Shown here: in pieces, positions 1-10,603 of the stretch | Layout: each line of letters begins with the position of its first letter | How positions within the stretch are numbered: position 1 is the first letter of the stretch | Assembly: GCA_037962975.1 (NCBI GenBank) | Contig: CM075673.1 | Location: 163,700,667-163,764,666, forward strand | Length of the DNA: 64,000 bases | Origin: Clitoria ternatea | Taxonomy: Eukaryota > Streptophyta > Magnoliopsida > Fabales > Fabaceae | Direction of reading: 5' to 3' | The notes under the pieces: model-generated | Told to the model about the DNA's origin: nothing | The model's input: the letters and a program-made list of their open reading frames with translations, nothing else | Database searches by the model: none | Position numbers and translations under genes: made by a program

Positions 1-971
1 AAGTTGCAACAATGCGGCCAACTTTGGGATATGCTTGCATGAACGCAAACTACAAAAAGAAAAACCGTAATTTTTTGACACAGCATGAGGAAGCTACCGT
101 AGCCCATAATTGCAGTTCCATTATCTGAGTATAAAAAACAAGTTTCATGGTCATACATTATGCAAATTTAATTTTGACAAAGGAGGAGAAAATATAAAAG
201 GAAATATTAGCAACTTCCGCAAAAGCTAATTTGGTTTTCCCTTGTACCATCCTTGCCCGTGGCAATCAATGTATCTTTGTGATGTCATGAAACTAGAGAG
301 AAACTGAGAAACTTTATCAACACTAGACTGGTACAACGATCAACAAGCTAAACCAACATCTAATATAAATTCATATCACAACTTGATTAGTTTCCACCTT
401 TCATCCCAACCTTCCAGTTAGCTCCCAGATGATTATTATGATCAACAATGACCCTGAAACTATAGTCAAAATCAGTAACTTATGAAATATATTTAAATAA
501 GCAGATTTCAAAATTATAAAAACATGTAAAAGAGGGGATGAAAAATACAACATACAAACATAATAATAATAATAATAATGTGCAGAAGTAAAAAAATATA
601 TAGGGATGATAAACAGCATGTACTAACTAACTACAGCGAGGATTTGCTAACTACTAGTACTACCTCTGCAAAATACTTACTATAAAAGTCTGCTTTCTAA
701 GAAGTCACCATTACAACAGACACTAGTTCTAAGCCCACACAAGATTGATACTTTCAAATGCTATGCTTTTAGCTAGTAGCATAACCATTTGAAGAAAAGC
801 AAGGATGTCAAGTTCACTGCATAAAACATTCATGGCCTGCATATATACATTCCACATACAGGTTTTCATATCCATGATTCAAGACAAAAAAGATGGACAA
901 TAGTCCTAGCATTAAAAAACTGATAACATTGCTTACCCTAAACCACCTGTGTCACAGTCAATCACGTTGCC
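1..971. other. 3' flank of F-box gene, no gene seen
   Basis: AT-rich sequence with only short open frames, dominated by low-complexity runs such as an AAT/ATA run near 560-582. On the minus strand this would hold the 3' UTR of the F-box gene. A possible 3'-UTR donor (GTAAGC near 940) and acceptor (TATATGCAG near 840) are visible but unproven. No coding region is supported. Confidence 0.4.
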
Positions 972-2120
972 CTATTTCCCCAAAGTTGGGAGTGGGAGTA
1001 GACTCTCTCTGTACAATGGTATATAATCTTCCTCCCAGACCATAACTCTCTTGAGTCTTAAAACCTCCACAAGCTCACCCTTGTCATCAAGCTTCACCAG
1101 ACTTTTTTTATAACTACACAATCCCAAAATTCCTCCACCATTGGCAAAGCAGATTGGAGAAAGGGATTTATAAGGAATTTCAGGGCAAGTAGGCACAACA
1201 AAGGTCTTAGTCCAAGACGATGACACTCTATATTCTTTCATTACCCATATCTCAACCGCATCCCCTTTCCGAACACCAGGGAAACATAAGGCGAGACACC
1301 CACCCATTGCCCTCAGCCTCCAATAACATGAATGATTTGTGATATCAAGTGGTAACGGAATCTCATAAAGACTCCTATCTATCCAATGAAAGCCAACAAC
1401 AACAAGAAGTTTGCTATTACGAGTGATAACTAACCAATGAATAGCCCCATTCACAAACGAACCAGCCGCAAACAGATTCCCTATGCTATGATAGAGGAAG
1501 TTATCATCCTGGAAGTGAACGTTGTTCCAAGAATTAGTTTTGAAGGAGAAAAACAGAAACTGGGTAAACTGAAGATGCAATGCCATGAAAACAATGAAGT
1601 AGTCATCAGTTGACGTGTCGTACTCGAAACCATGGTAATTCAAGCTGTTGGGTTTAAACCGTGTTATTTGTTTGTGGAGACTAGTTGCGGGATTCCAGAT
1701 GATGAGGTCCCCGCTACTGCCATGGAAAAGAACGAGGCCTCTGCAAGCACCCAAGATTCTGAGGTTACCACACCCTAAAAGTGGGGAAGAATGGTCGTGG
1801 TGTGGTGCTTCTATGTCTACGGATTCTATGGAACTTTTGGTTGGTGCGTGGAGGATTCGATGGGTGGGAGAAGCAGCTAGGGCAAAATGGGAATTTGCGA
1901 ATTGGGCATCGGAAATGAGAGTGAGCCATGTCTTACAAACGCATTTGAAACGCAAGAGGGATCTCACCGGAAGCCTCAACAGAATTTCTGCTATCAAATC
2001 CTCAGGGAACGTGAAACTGAGAGTGGGCTTCTTCTGACTGTTGTTCTCCATGTTACACACAGTCCCGTTGCTGCTGCTGCTGCCGCATGATTGCTCAGAA
2101 ACCTGGTCAGATTCTGCCAT
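972..2120 (-). CDS. F-box protein with FBA-type associated domain
   Basis: Predicted 382-residue F-box protein. Such proteins are the substrate-recognition subunit of SCF (SKP1-Cullin-F-box) E3 ubiquitin ligases; the substrate cannot be told. The F-box lies at about residues 36-80 (FPEDLIAEILLRLPVRSL then RFKCVCKTW). It is followed by the usual FBA/kelch-associated pattern: GACRGLVLF, then IWNPATS, then the FEYDTSTDDY block. The Met at 2120 (MAESDQVS) is chosen because the reading frame upstream begins only with TTG, inside a strong splice acceptor (TAATTGCAG ending at 2160). Length suits the At3g23880/CPR1-like class. The coding part is one exon, as usual for this family. A Ser-rich, low-complexity N-terminus (about residues 8-20) precedes the F-box. 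No break is seen. Confidence 0.93.
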   Translation of the reverse strand: MAESDQVSEQSCGSSSSNGTVCNMENNSQKKPTLSFTFPEDLIAEILLRLPVRSLLRFKCVCKTWLTLISDAQFANSHFALAASPTHRILHAPTKSSIESVDIEAPHHDHSSPLLGCGNLRILGACRGLVLFHGSSGDLIIWNPATSLHKQITRFKPNSLNYHGFEYDTSTDDYFIVFMALHLQFTQFLFFSFKTNSWNNVHFQDDNFLYHSIGNLFAAGSFVNGAIHWLVITRNSKLLVVVGFHWIDRSLYEIPLPLDITNHSCYWRLRAMGGCLALCFPGVRKGDAVEIWVMKEYRVSSSWTKTFVVPTCPEIPYKSLSPICFANGGGILGLCSYKKSLVKLDDKGELVEVLRLKRVMVWEEDYIPLYRESLLPLPTLGK

Positions 2121-2159
2121 GGTAACACCCACAAATCCAACGTTTCTTGTCTCTCGTGT

Positions 2160-2466
2160 CTGCAATTACAATTAAAAACTTTGGATTTACTCATTAACAG
2201 TACATTGTCACAATAACATGTAAATATGAAACCAACGACTAAAACATAACATTGTCAGCAAAGAATCGTTCACATAAATACTATCTTCACTACTTGTGCA
2301 AATCCCACTCTTATGTTTGCTAACACCGTCACAGACTACCACACAAACAACATCATCTACATAATACCCAGTTTTTCAACAAAAAAACCCTAAAATTGTT
2401 GTCTTTCCCTTTACCATAACATTAACCTAAACGAACGACAAATACCAACAAGATATAAAACATTAC
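2160..2466 (-). other. 5'-UTR intron of the F-box gene
   Basis: On the minus strand a donor CTGAAG|GTAATG (GT at 2466-2465) and an acceptor TAATTGCAG|ACACG (AG at 2161-2160) bracket 307 bp. The acceptor lies 40 bp before the chosen ATG. The first leader exon would lie upstream of 2467. This is inferred from splice signals only. Confidence 0.65.
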
Positions 2467-2556
2467 CTTCAGTGGAGCACAAAGGCAAAACCAAAGAAAA
2501 CCCCTCTAAGCACTGCTTTTAAATTAGCTTTTTCTGTGTCCCTGAGACCAAAAGGT

Positions 2557-2575
2557 AAACCCTAAACCCTAAACC
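2557..2575 (-). promoter_or_regulatory. telo-box repeats in F-box leader/promoter
   Basis: Two and a half AAACCCTAA-type telo-box units, AAACCCTAAACCCTAAACC, lie about 90 bp upstream of the leader donor. Telo-boxes are known in promoters and leaders of plant housekeeping and translation genes and are bound by TRB/PURalpha-type proteins. A role here is inference. Confidence 0.5.
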
Positions 2576-2579
2576 TTTT

Positions 2580-3662
2580 ATCGATCAACAGAATTTTAAT
2601 TATCCGTAACGACGTAAAAAAATTCTCTAAAGAGCATTATTTATAAATATATTAAATATTGTAAAGGAGTCTAGTCTAGCTCATTTATGATGATAGAGTG
2701 TGATTTGTTATAAACTTTTGAGATATGTTTAATTTTCTTAATTAAAAATTTAAGAAAAAATTTAAACCTCGTGTATAGATAAAATTTCTTTCATCTGTGG
2801 GAGAGGGAAAGTTAATATATATGATAGGAATGTTTCAACATGATTATCACTAATAGAGGATACATATGGGTTAAAAAGTTCCTGTGATACTTTTTTTTTT
2901 GTTCAATCATATGTATCTTCTAATAGAGGCAATGCAATCTTTTTGAGTTAATAACATCACATCATAGTTAGAGTTGCTTCTCTTAATGGACATTTTTTTT
3001 CATTCATGTAGCTAGAATTTGATACATTGCTTAAAAAGAATAAAGTATGTATTACTTGAACCAGTCATTCATTGGTTCTGGTATATATTTTTCATTCCAA
3101 CTGAAAATTAAAGATTAATTGTGTAAAATGTAGACATCACCAAAATCAGTCTTCTCTTTTCTAAAAAAAATTTATGCACATGAATTCGAACCTCTAATAA
3201 CATAGTTTAATTATTTGCTAACTATACCATACTTTTTGATAGATAATATCTATTAAAAGTAAATTTGAATTTAAATAAAATAGACTATGATAATTCAAGT
3301 TTGCATTCTAAAAAAATTAAAAGATAAATTTTCTTAAAATTATAACAAGTTTCAACTTAAATTTTGCAATTAGCTTCTAAAATATACATAGGTATGGCAG
3401 TTGTCACTCTATTGGTCGTTAGCTCCTTAGAAAATTAACTGAACCATGGAGCCTAAACACCTTTGTTTTCAATTTCATTAAGTTAAACCTTTGAACAAGT
3501 TAACAAGAAAAAAAAAAGAAAGCAAACTAGTATAGAATCTTGCAATTTCAACTCTAAAAAAGAAAAAAAGACAAAAATTATTAGAAAATTAGATTCATTT
3601 TCTTCTGATTTTTTTATAAAAAAACATAATATTGAGAAATAAACTATGTAGAAAACAATCAC
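2580..3662. other. AT-rich intergenic DNA
   Basis: No coding frame, transposon end or RNA gene is recognisable. It ends at ATCAC (3658-3662), the left target-site duplication of the Tekay element. Confidence 0.5.
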
Positions 3663-5938
3663 TGTAACATCCCTGATGTTTTAATGAGAATTATAAGAAA
3701 TGGGAAATGATTAGTAAATGTTTTAGAAGTTTTATTTAATATTTGTTCTGTCTTAGCCAGAGATAAGAAAGCCGGTGTCGAGATCGGTATCTGAAGCGCG
3801 AGCAGGCGGAGTTAAAGATCGGGAGTGTAGGAGAAGAGCGGACAGAGTTAGGTGGTCTGGTCCAACCGTTGTGAGGAGAGCGTCTCACACGGAGTCATAG
3901 CCCGGATTAACCTCATAATGACTGAAACAACGGGTGTAGGTAAGCAAGAGGTGAGCACGGATAAGGTATCCGATCTCTCAGGTTGTAGCTCGGATTTCCG
4001 AGGTATGAACACTAAGTTAGAACGTCGGGGGCCGATATTCATATTGGGCTTATACTCTTGCGAAGTATTAGAGAATTGTGAATAATTAAACGTTGTGGGA
4101 ATAAATAAGTGTAATTGATTTAATAACTATGCAATAGTTCAATATAGTGAAATTGATTAAATTTAGTAAGAATACAAATAAAATAAAGGAAAAGACGATC
4201 TTGCCCATGAGCTATACATATATATATAAGGAGATTCTCTTCCTTCCCTCTTCATTATTTACAAGTTACCTTTGCTGTTGGTCTGTTCCTTCTCTTTCGT
4301 TTTTTCTCTCCTCTCTTAACGCTGATTTTCATGCGCTGGAGAGGGACTCAATTTGTGTCTAAACTTCAATTGAACCCCATTCCTGTGATCGAGGCTTCAA
4401 GGTGAGTCTACTGATCCGTTCCAATTATGATTCCCTTATTCCTTTTATTCTTTGGCTGTTAAGAGCCATGCATGGCTATATTCGTGGCTGTTCTCCACTC
4501 CTCTGGTGAGTGTGAGCCCAAATACAGTCCATGAACTAAGGGCGTTGAAGTGACGAGTTGTACTTTATGATCCATAGGTAGTAGGCTAAGCAACGGAAGA
4601 CTGAGTGACGGAGTTGAGACTGCGAAACCAGTGCTTAGAGGAAGGAATCGACACAGAGAACAGATCATCAAAGCGTGGAACCAAAGTAAGGGGGGTGTTC
4701 GGGTTATAATTAATTAGAATAGGACTCGCTTCTTAAACAGGTCATTGAAGTAACGTAAACAGGTTAAGGAAAATGTTGCTAAACGTAGTTGTGTGTTTAT
4801 GCTTGTGCATGTGTGACTGAGTACATTAATTAATGGAGGATCGGGTGTGGATGATTTTGTCATGTATGATCTTGTGATATCTAATGTGAAATGATCAGTG
4901 TTATGTGACGTCGGGTTAGCAAGCAGGCTACCCGAGTGATGAGGAATTGATATTATTATGTGAAAGGTAAACTGTTGAATGATTATGTGGTATGGGATGG
5001 CCGACGGTATATGATAGCCCCTCATTTCCGGCTCCCGTGGTTTTCGTGCCCAGTTGAGCTACCCAGTGGTCAAGTAGGACCCAGTGGTCGAGGTGGAGAG
5101 TCAAGCAGGACTCGGTGAACCAAGCAGGGTTCACGGGGTGTCAAGTAGGACCCCCAGCTGAAGGCCAATCCTTTAGTATCCGGATACTAGGAGTCAGATT
5201 GTATGAGAGTCAGTTGTGATCGTGATGAATGTGATGGAATTGTGTAGTTGGTTTAATATAGTTACTGTATGTAATACACTATGTTTCGGTATGCTTACTT
5301 ACAAGTGATGCTTGATGTGTATGTATAAATATGCATGTATATTTGTTAAGTTCCATTCTAAATTAATTACAATGCCAAACACTCACCCTTGCATTTTTTT
5401 TTTTAGTAACCAGAGACAGGGAGGGGGAAGGAGCCATGGAGCCGCGCCAAGGGGGAGAACGGTGCCAGGGTCCGAGTGACTTTGAGTGACTCTCTATAGA
5501 GTCATATGTGTATATAAGAACTTCTTAGTATTATTATTAGTTGTGTTTAATTAAGACCGGACCGGATGTAAACCTATATTTTAAAATACATCACTGTTAT
5601 TTGCATATGCTTTCATGGTAGTTATGATAACTCTTTGGGTTCACAGAACCATTTTTAGAGTGAAATTTTGGGAGTCCGGTTGCATGTTTTGTATAATCCG
5701 ATGTGTGAAAGGTGTTCGCTCCAGCGAATAGAACCTCGTTTAAGTGAGAGTCCGGAATCTCGCTTAGACGAGTAGGGGCCTCGCTCAAGCGAGAAACCCT
5801 GATTTTCCTTTCTCCCATCCGTTGTGTTTAAATTAACTTGCTTTTCTTTTCTAGACCTCATTTAATTAATTTAACTGTGACTGTTGTCACTTGAATAAGT
5901 CTGTAAAAATAAATGCAAAAATAACTTAGGATGTTACA
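3663..5938 (+). repeat. 5' LTR of the Tekay element
   Basis: 2276 bp. It starts TGTAACATCCC and ends GGATGTTACA, and is nearly identical to 10604-12511 joined to 24348-24712. It contains a TATA box (4222-4230), a strong donor-like AAG|GTGAGT at 4401/4402, a pyrimidine-rich acceptor-like site ending at 5406, and four 14-bp imperfect palindromes at 5715-5793. Short open frames inside are not genes. Confidence 0.96.
4222..4230 (+). promoter_or_regulatory. LTR TATA box
   Basis: TATATATAAG in the 5' LTR, followed about 25-30 bp later by the pyrimidine-rich stretch CTTCCTTCCCTC, typical of plant LTR transcription start regions. The same site recurs in the 3' LTR near 11163-11171. Confidence 0.6.
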
Positions 5939-5940
5939 CT

Positions 5941-5952
5941 TGGTATCAGAGC
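5941..5952 (+). other. primer binding site (tRNA-iMet type)
   Basis: TGGTATCAGAGC, two bases after the 5' LTR. It matches the 3' end complement of plant initiator-methionine tRNA, the standard primer for chromoviruses. Confidence 0.9.
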
Positions 5953-6097
5953 GGTTCTTTCTAGAGCCGGTGTGTGGGCCGATCTAGTGATTATGATAGT
6001 TTTATGAAAGTTGATTGTATTTTGTTGTGTTGAGATTGTGTGTGGTCTGGCATCGTTCCCTTGGCACTCCACTGGCGTAGTATTCTATGAATATAAG

Positions 6098-6158
6098 GTA
6101 AGTTTACGATCCCCTGACTGATCTTGGTTATTAATGGTGATGTGTTTGCTCATTGTAG
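6098..6158 (+). other. possible leader intron of the Tekay element
   Basis: ATAAG|GTAAGT at 6097/6098 and a TTGCTCATTGTAG acceptor ending at 6158 would remove 61 bp ending 9 bp before the gag ATG. The stretch contains two upstream ATGs. Splicing is inferred from the signals only; the length is at the lower limit for plant introns. Confidence 0.4.
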
Positions 6159-6167
6159 AATTACTAA

Positions 6168-9100
6168 ATGGCCGGAGAGACTAGTTCTAGGGGAAGAGAT
6201 GATTTCTTCTCTAGATTTACTCAGCTGATGAGTAGGACCGAGTCCGGTCCCACTCTAGATAAATTCCTGAAAAGGAATCCTCCGACTTACAAAGGGGGAC
6301 ACGACTATGACGGGGCATACATCTGGATCAGGGATATCGAGCAGGTTTTTGAATATTTTGAGTGCTCTGAAGAGCAAAAGGTTTTATTTGCTACTTACCA
6401 ACTAAAAGAAGAGGCTAGAGTATGGTGGTCCCGAGTGAAGGTGCAGATGAACGCAGCCAATGAGCCGTTGGTATGGGCGAATTTCCGAAGGAGGTTCCTT
6501 GTTAAATACTTCCCAGACAACTACAAAATCCGGAAAGAAATGGAATTCCTGAAGTTGGAGCAAGACCGGATGTCTGTAGCTGAGTACACCAGCAAGTTTG
6601 ACGAGCTGTGTGATTTTTACCACCCTTTCTCGTTAGAAGGGACTGAAGGTAGCAAGTGTTCCAAATACGAAGCTGGACTACGGATTGAGCTCCGTAGTGT
6701 AATCGTACCAATGGAGATTAGGGACTACCCAACCCTGGTGAACAAAGCAAGATTGACTGAAGAGGTGCAGTTACAAAGGACGTCCCAGCCAAGAGATAAA
6801 AAGCCACTGAAGGCAAAAGGATTCAACTTCAAGAGGATGAGTCAATTCTTCCGGGGTGGCAAGTCTTCTGCTACCTCCTCATCCTCTTCCGGTCGGGGTT
6901 CCACTGGTCGATTGGGTAATCCTTCTGGTAATCGTACCTGCTACAATTGTGGTCAGGAAGGCCATATTGCCAAACATTACCAAGCCAATCAGATTGTGTG
7001 CTTCCAGTGCGGACAACCAGGGCACCTCAGGCCCGATTGCCCTCAGAGGCAACAGCAGGGAAGGACGGATAACCGAACTAACTCTTCTGGGACCCGGGGT
7101 TCCAACTTTTCGAGGAGAGGCCGGAATGGAGCTGGTAGAGGGAACCAACAATCGGGAAGATATGATGTCCAATCTAGCGACGCCCAGAACGCCATGACCG
7201 GGCGTGTATTTGCGTTTGATGCTTCAGAAGCTACGAGGAATGACAATTTGGTACAGGGTAAGTGCCTCATCTGTGGTTATCTGGTTGATGTAATTTATGA
7301 TTCAGGTGCCACCCATTCCTTTATTTTGGAAAGTTGTGTGCGACGGCTTGGTCTGCCAATCAGTTTAATGGAGAACGCTCTTATTGTTTCCACTCCAACT
7401 GGTTCCACTATCCGTGCAACTACAGTGTGTAGAGAACTACCGATGCAAATCGAAGCTCGTACTTTTCGAGTAAATTTTATCTGTATGCCATTGAAGGACT
7501 TAGATATTATTCTGGGTCTCGATTGGCTTGCTGCTAATCATGTGTTGGTCGACTGTTATCAGAAGAATATTGTTTTCTCTCAGGAACTTGACATGAAGAA
7601 CGGGGTGAGCGATGTCCTAACCACGTATGTTGTTTTATTCGCTTCGGAGGGTCGGCATAACCTCCTGCTAAGTGATATTCCGATTGTTTGCGAATTTCCT
7701 GACGTTTTTCCGGAAGAAATTCCGGAGCTACCTCACAGTCGGGAGATTGATTTCTCTATTGACTTGATTCCCGGGGCAGAACTTGTGTCCCGAGCGCCAT
7801 ATAGAATGTCTTCGGTGGAATTAACCGAAGTGAAGAAACAAGTAAACGAATTACTAGAAAAGGGCTTTATCCGACCCAGTGCCTCACCCTGGGGTGCTCC
7901 GGTGTTATTGGTAAAGAAGAAGGACGGTAGTATGCGAATGTGCATTGATTACCGACAGCTGAACAAACTGACAATCAAAAATAAATATCCACTACCTCGG
8001 ATTGACGATTTACTGGACCAGTTGCGAGGCGCCGCTGTGTTCTCTAAGATCGACTTGAGGTCGGGATACCACCAGATCTGAGTGAGGTCGGAGGATATCC
8101 CAAAGACAGCATTTCGGACTCGTTATGGGCACTTCGAGTACGTAGTAATGCCTTTTGGAGTAACGAACGCTCCTGCCATTTTTATGGACTATATGAATCG
8201 GACCTTTCAACCGTACTTGGACCAGTTTGTGGTAGTATTCATTGATGATATTTTGGTATATTCGAGGTCGGACGAGGAGCATGCTCAACATCTTCGACTT
8301 GTTTTACAAGTACTTCGGGAGAAGAAGTTGTACACTAAACTATCTAAGTGTGATTTCTGGGGGAGTAGTGTACAATTCTTGGGGCATATAATTTCCCAAG
8401 AGGGAATCTCAGTTGATCCGACAAAAATTGAGGCGGTTATGGCTTGGGAGAGGCCGAAGTCAATAACTGAAATCAGGAGTTTCCTCGGATTAGCTGGATA
8501 CTATCGACGCTTCATTGAGGGGTTCTCTCGGATAGCACTTCCTCTGACTCGGTTAACAAGGAAAGGAAACCCCTTCGTGTGGTCGGAGAAGTGTGAATTA
8601 AGCTTCCAAACTCTTAAGCGATGTTTAACGACTGCCCCTGTGCTTGCACTGCCCGATGTAACACAGGAATTTGAAGTATATTGTGATGCATCCAAATTTG
8701 GATTGGGGTGTGTGTTGATGCAAGCTGATCGGGAAATTGCTTATGCTTCGAGGCAATTGAGGCCACATGAGGAGAATTACCCGACTCATGATCTGGAACT
8801 TGTAGCAGTGGTGTACGCACTGAAGATTTGGCGTCATTATCTGTATGGGGCTCGCTTTGTAGTATTCAATGATCACAAGAGTCTAAAGTACTTATTTGAT
8901 CAAAAGGAGTTAAATATGAGACAGAGGAGATGGGTAGAGTATTTGAAGGATTATGACTTCGATTTGAAGTATCACCCGGGCAAAGCGAATGTTGTGGCAG
9001 ATGCGCTAAGCAGGAAGGTACTGCATGTGGCTTACCTGATGAGTAGAGAACAGGAATTGCTGGAAAGCTTTAGAGATATGAATGTTGGAGTTGTTATGGA

Positions 9101-10568
9101 CGCACCAAACCGAATGACAATCGGAATGTTAAAAATCTCCAACAAATTTCTGGAGTCGATGGTAGCTGCACAGAAAGACGATAAAGAGTTACTGAGGCTG
9201 ATTGATACTCAGACCCAAGGCAAAAATGTGGAGATAACTAGGGGTGACGATGGTATATGGAGATTCAGGAACCGAGTGGTGGTGCCTACACATGGAGGCT
9301 TCAGGCAGGCAGTGCTATCAGAAGCACACAAGAGCTCTTTGAGTATACACCCGGGAGTGACAAAAATGTATCATAACTTAAAAAAGGAATTCTGGTGGCC
9401 AAGTATGAAGAAGGCAATAATCGAGTATGTGAAATCCTGTGTGATATGCCAGAAGTGCAAGGTTGAGCACCAACGACCTCCAGGTTTGCTTCGACCTCCA
9501 GAAATTCCGATCTGGAAGTGGGAAGGTATCACCATGGACTTCGTGTCCGGACTACCCCGCACTCAAACCGGATACAACGCGATTTGGGTGATTGTTGATC
9601 GACTAACCAAAAGTGCGCATTTCCTGGCAATAAATATGAAGTGGTCGCTAGATCGATTAGCTAAGGTCGTACGACTGCATGGTGTGCCCTCAAGCATTAT
9701 CTCCGATCGGGATCCCCGATTCACTTCAAGGTTTTGGGGGAGTTTGCAACAACAACTGGGTACTGAGCTCAAATTGAGCTCAGCCTACCATCCCCAGACC
9801 GATGGCCAATCAGAACGGACTATACAGACTCTTGAAGATATGTTAAGGGCATGTGTACTGGAACAGGGCGGATCATGCGAGAAATACTTGCCCTTGGTAG
9901 AGTTTGCATATAATAACAGTTACCATAGCAGCATTGGGATGGCTCCATACGAAGCTCTTTATGGTCGGAAATGTCGTACTCCATTATGTTGGAATGAGAA
10001 CGGTGATGCCCTTCATCTGGGGCCTGAGATGATTCAAGAGATGAACGAACAAATCGCCTTAATCCGAGAGAAGATAAAAATTGCTCAAGACCGTCAAAAG
10101 AGCTATTATGACAATCGGCACAGACCCCTTGAATTCCAAGTGGGTGATTGGGTGTTCCTAAGGATTTCACCGACTAAGGGTGTAGGTCGAATTTTGAAAA
10201 GCCAAAAGCTTAATCCGAAGTATATTGGACCATACCAAATACTAGAACAGATTGGTGAAGTCGCTTATCGATTGGATCTTCCCCAATCGTTGACTAACAT
10301 TCACAACGTGTTCCACGTATCACAACTTCGAGCCTACATTCCGTGTGATACCATGATTGTACCGAGTGACTCCATTGAAGTGAAGGAGAACTTGACGGTG
10401 GAGGCGGTACCAATCGGCATTGAAGAGCATCAAACCAAACGGTTAAGGAACAAGGAGGTCCCGCTGGTGAAGGTGAAGTGGCAGAATTTACATTGGATAA
10501 ATTACACTTGGGAGTTAGAATCCGATATGAGACGAATGTACCCTCATCTTTTCCAACCGGAACACTGA
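6168..10568 (+). pseudogene. Tekay gag-pol polyprotein with one in-frame stop
   Basis: One frame of about 1466 codons, interrupted by TGA at 8079-8081 inside reverse transcriptase where the family has Arg, so probably a CGA-to-TGA transition. Order: gag (about residues 70-200); two zinc knuckles (257-292); aspartic protease (DSGATHSF, near residue 378); reverse transcriptase (from about residue 535, VFIDDI catalytic box near nt 8239); RNase H (YCDAS, DLELVAVV, DHKSLKY); integrase (H-H-C-C finger, then D, D and E, with SDRDPRF and QSERTIQTLEDML); and a C-terminal chromodomain (VKVKWQN, TWELESDM) that places it among chromoviruses. The first knuckle lacks its last cysteine (Tyr in HIAKHY). Integrase seems to lack about five residues between its two Asp residues (LAKVVRLHG). 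The frame is otherwise open. Confidence 0.93.
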
Positions 10569-10590
10569 TTTCGGGGACGAAATCTCCTTT

Positions 10591-10603
10591 TAGGGGGGGT
10601 GGA
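10591..10603 (+). other. polypurine tract of the Tekay element
   Basis: TAGGGGGGGTGGA directly before the 3' LTR, the plus-strand primer for reverse transcription. Confidence 0.85.

Noticed and set aside
1648..2090. Plus-strand open frames opposite the F-box gene
   Set aside because: They are antisense shadows of the F-box coding sequence without recognisable domains.
2121..2165. N-terminal extension of the F-box protein from 2165
   Set aside because: It starts with TTG and spans the splice acceptor; the first ATG is at 2120.
3852..4362. Short open frames within the Tekay LTR (repeated at 10793-11303)
   Set aside because: They occur identically in both LTRs and have no coding features; they are non-coding LTR sequence.
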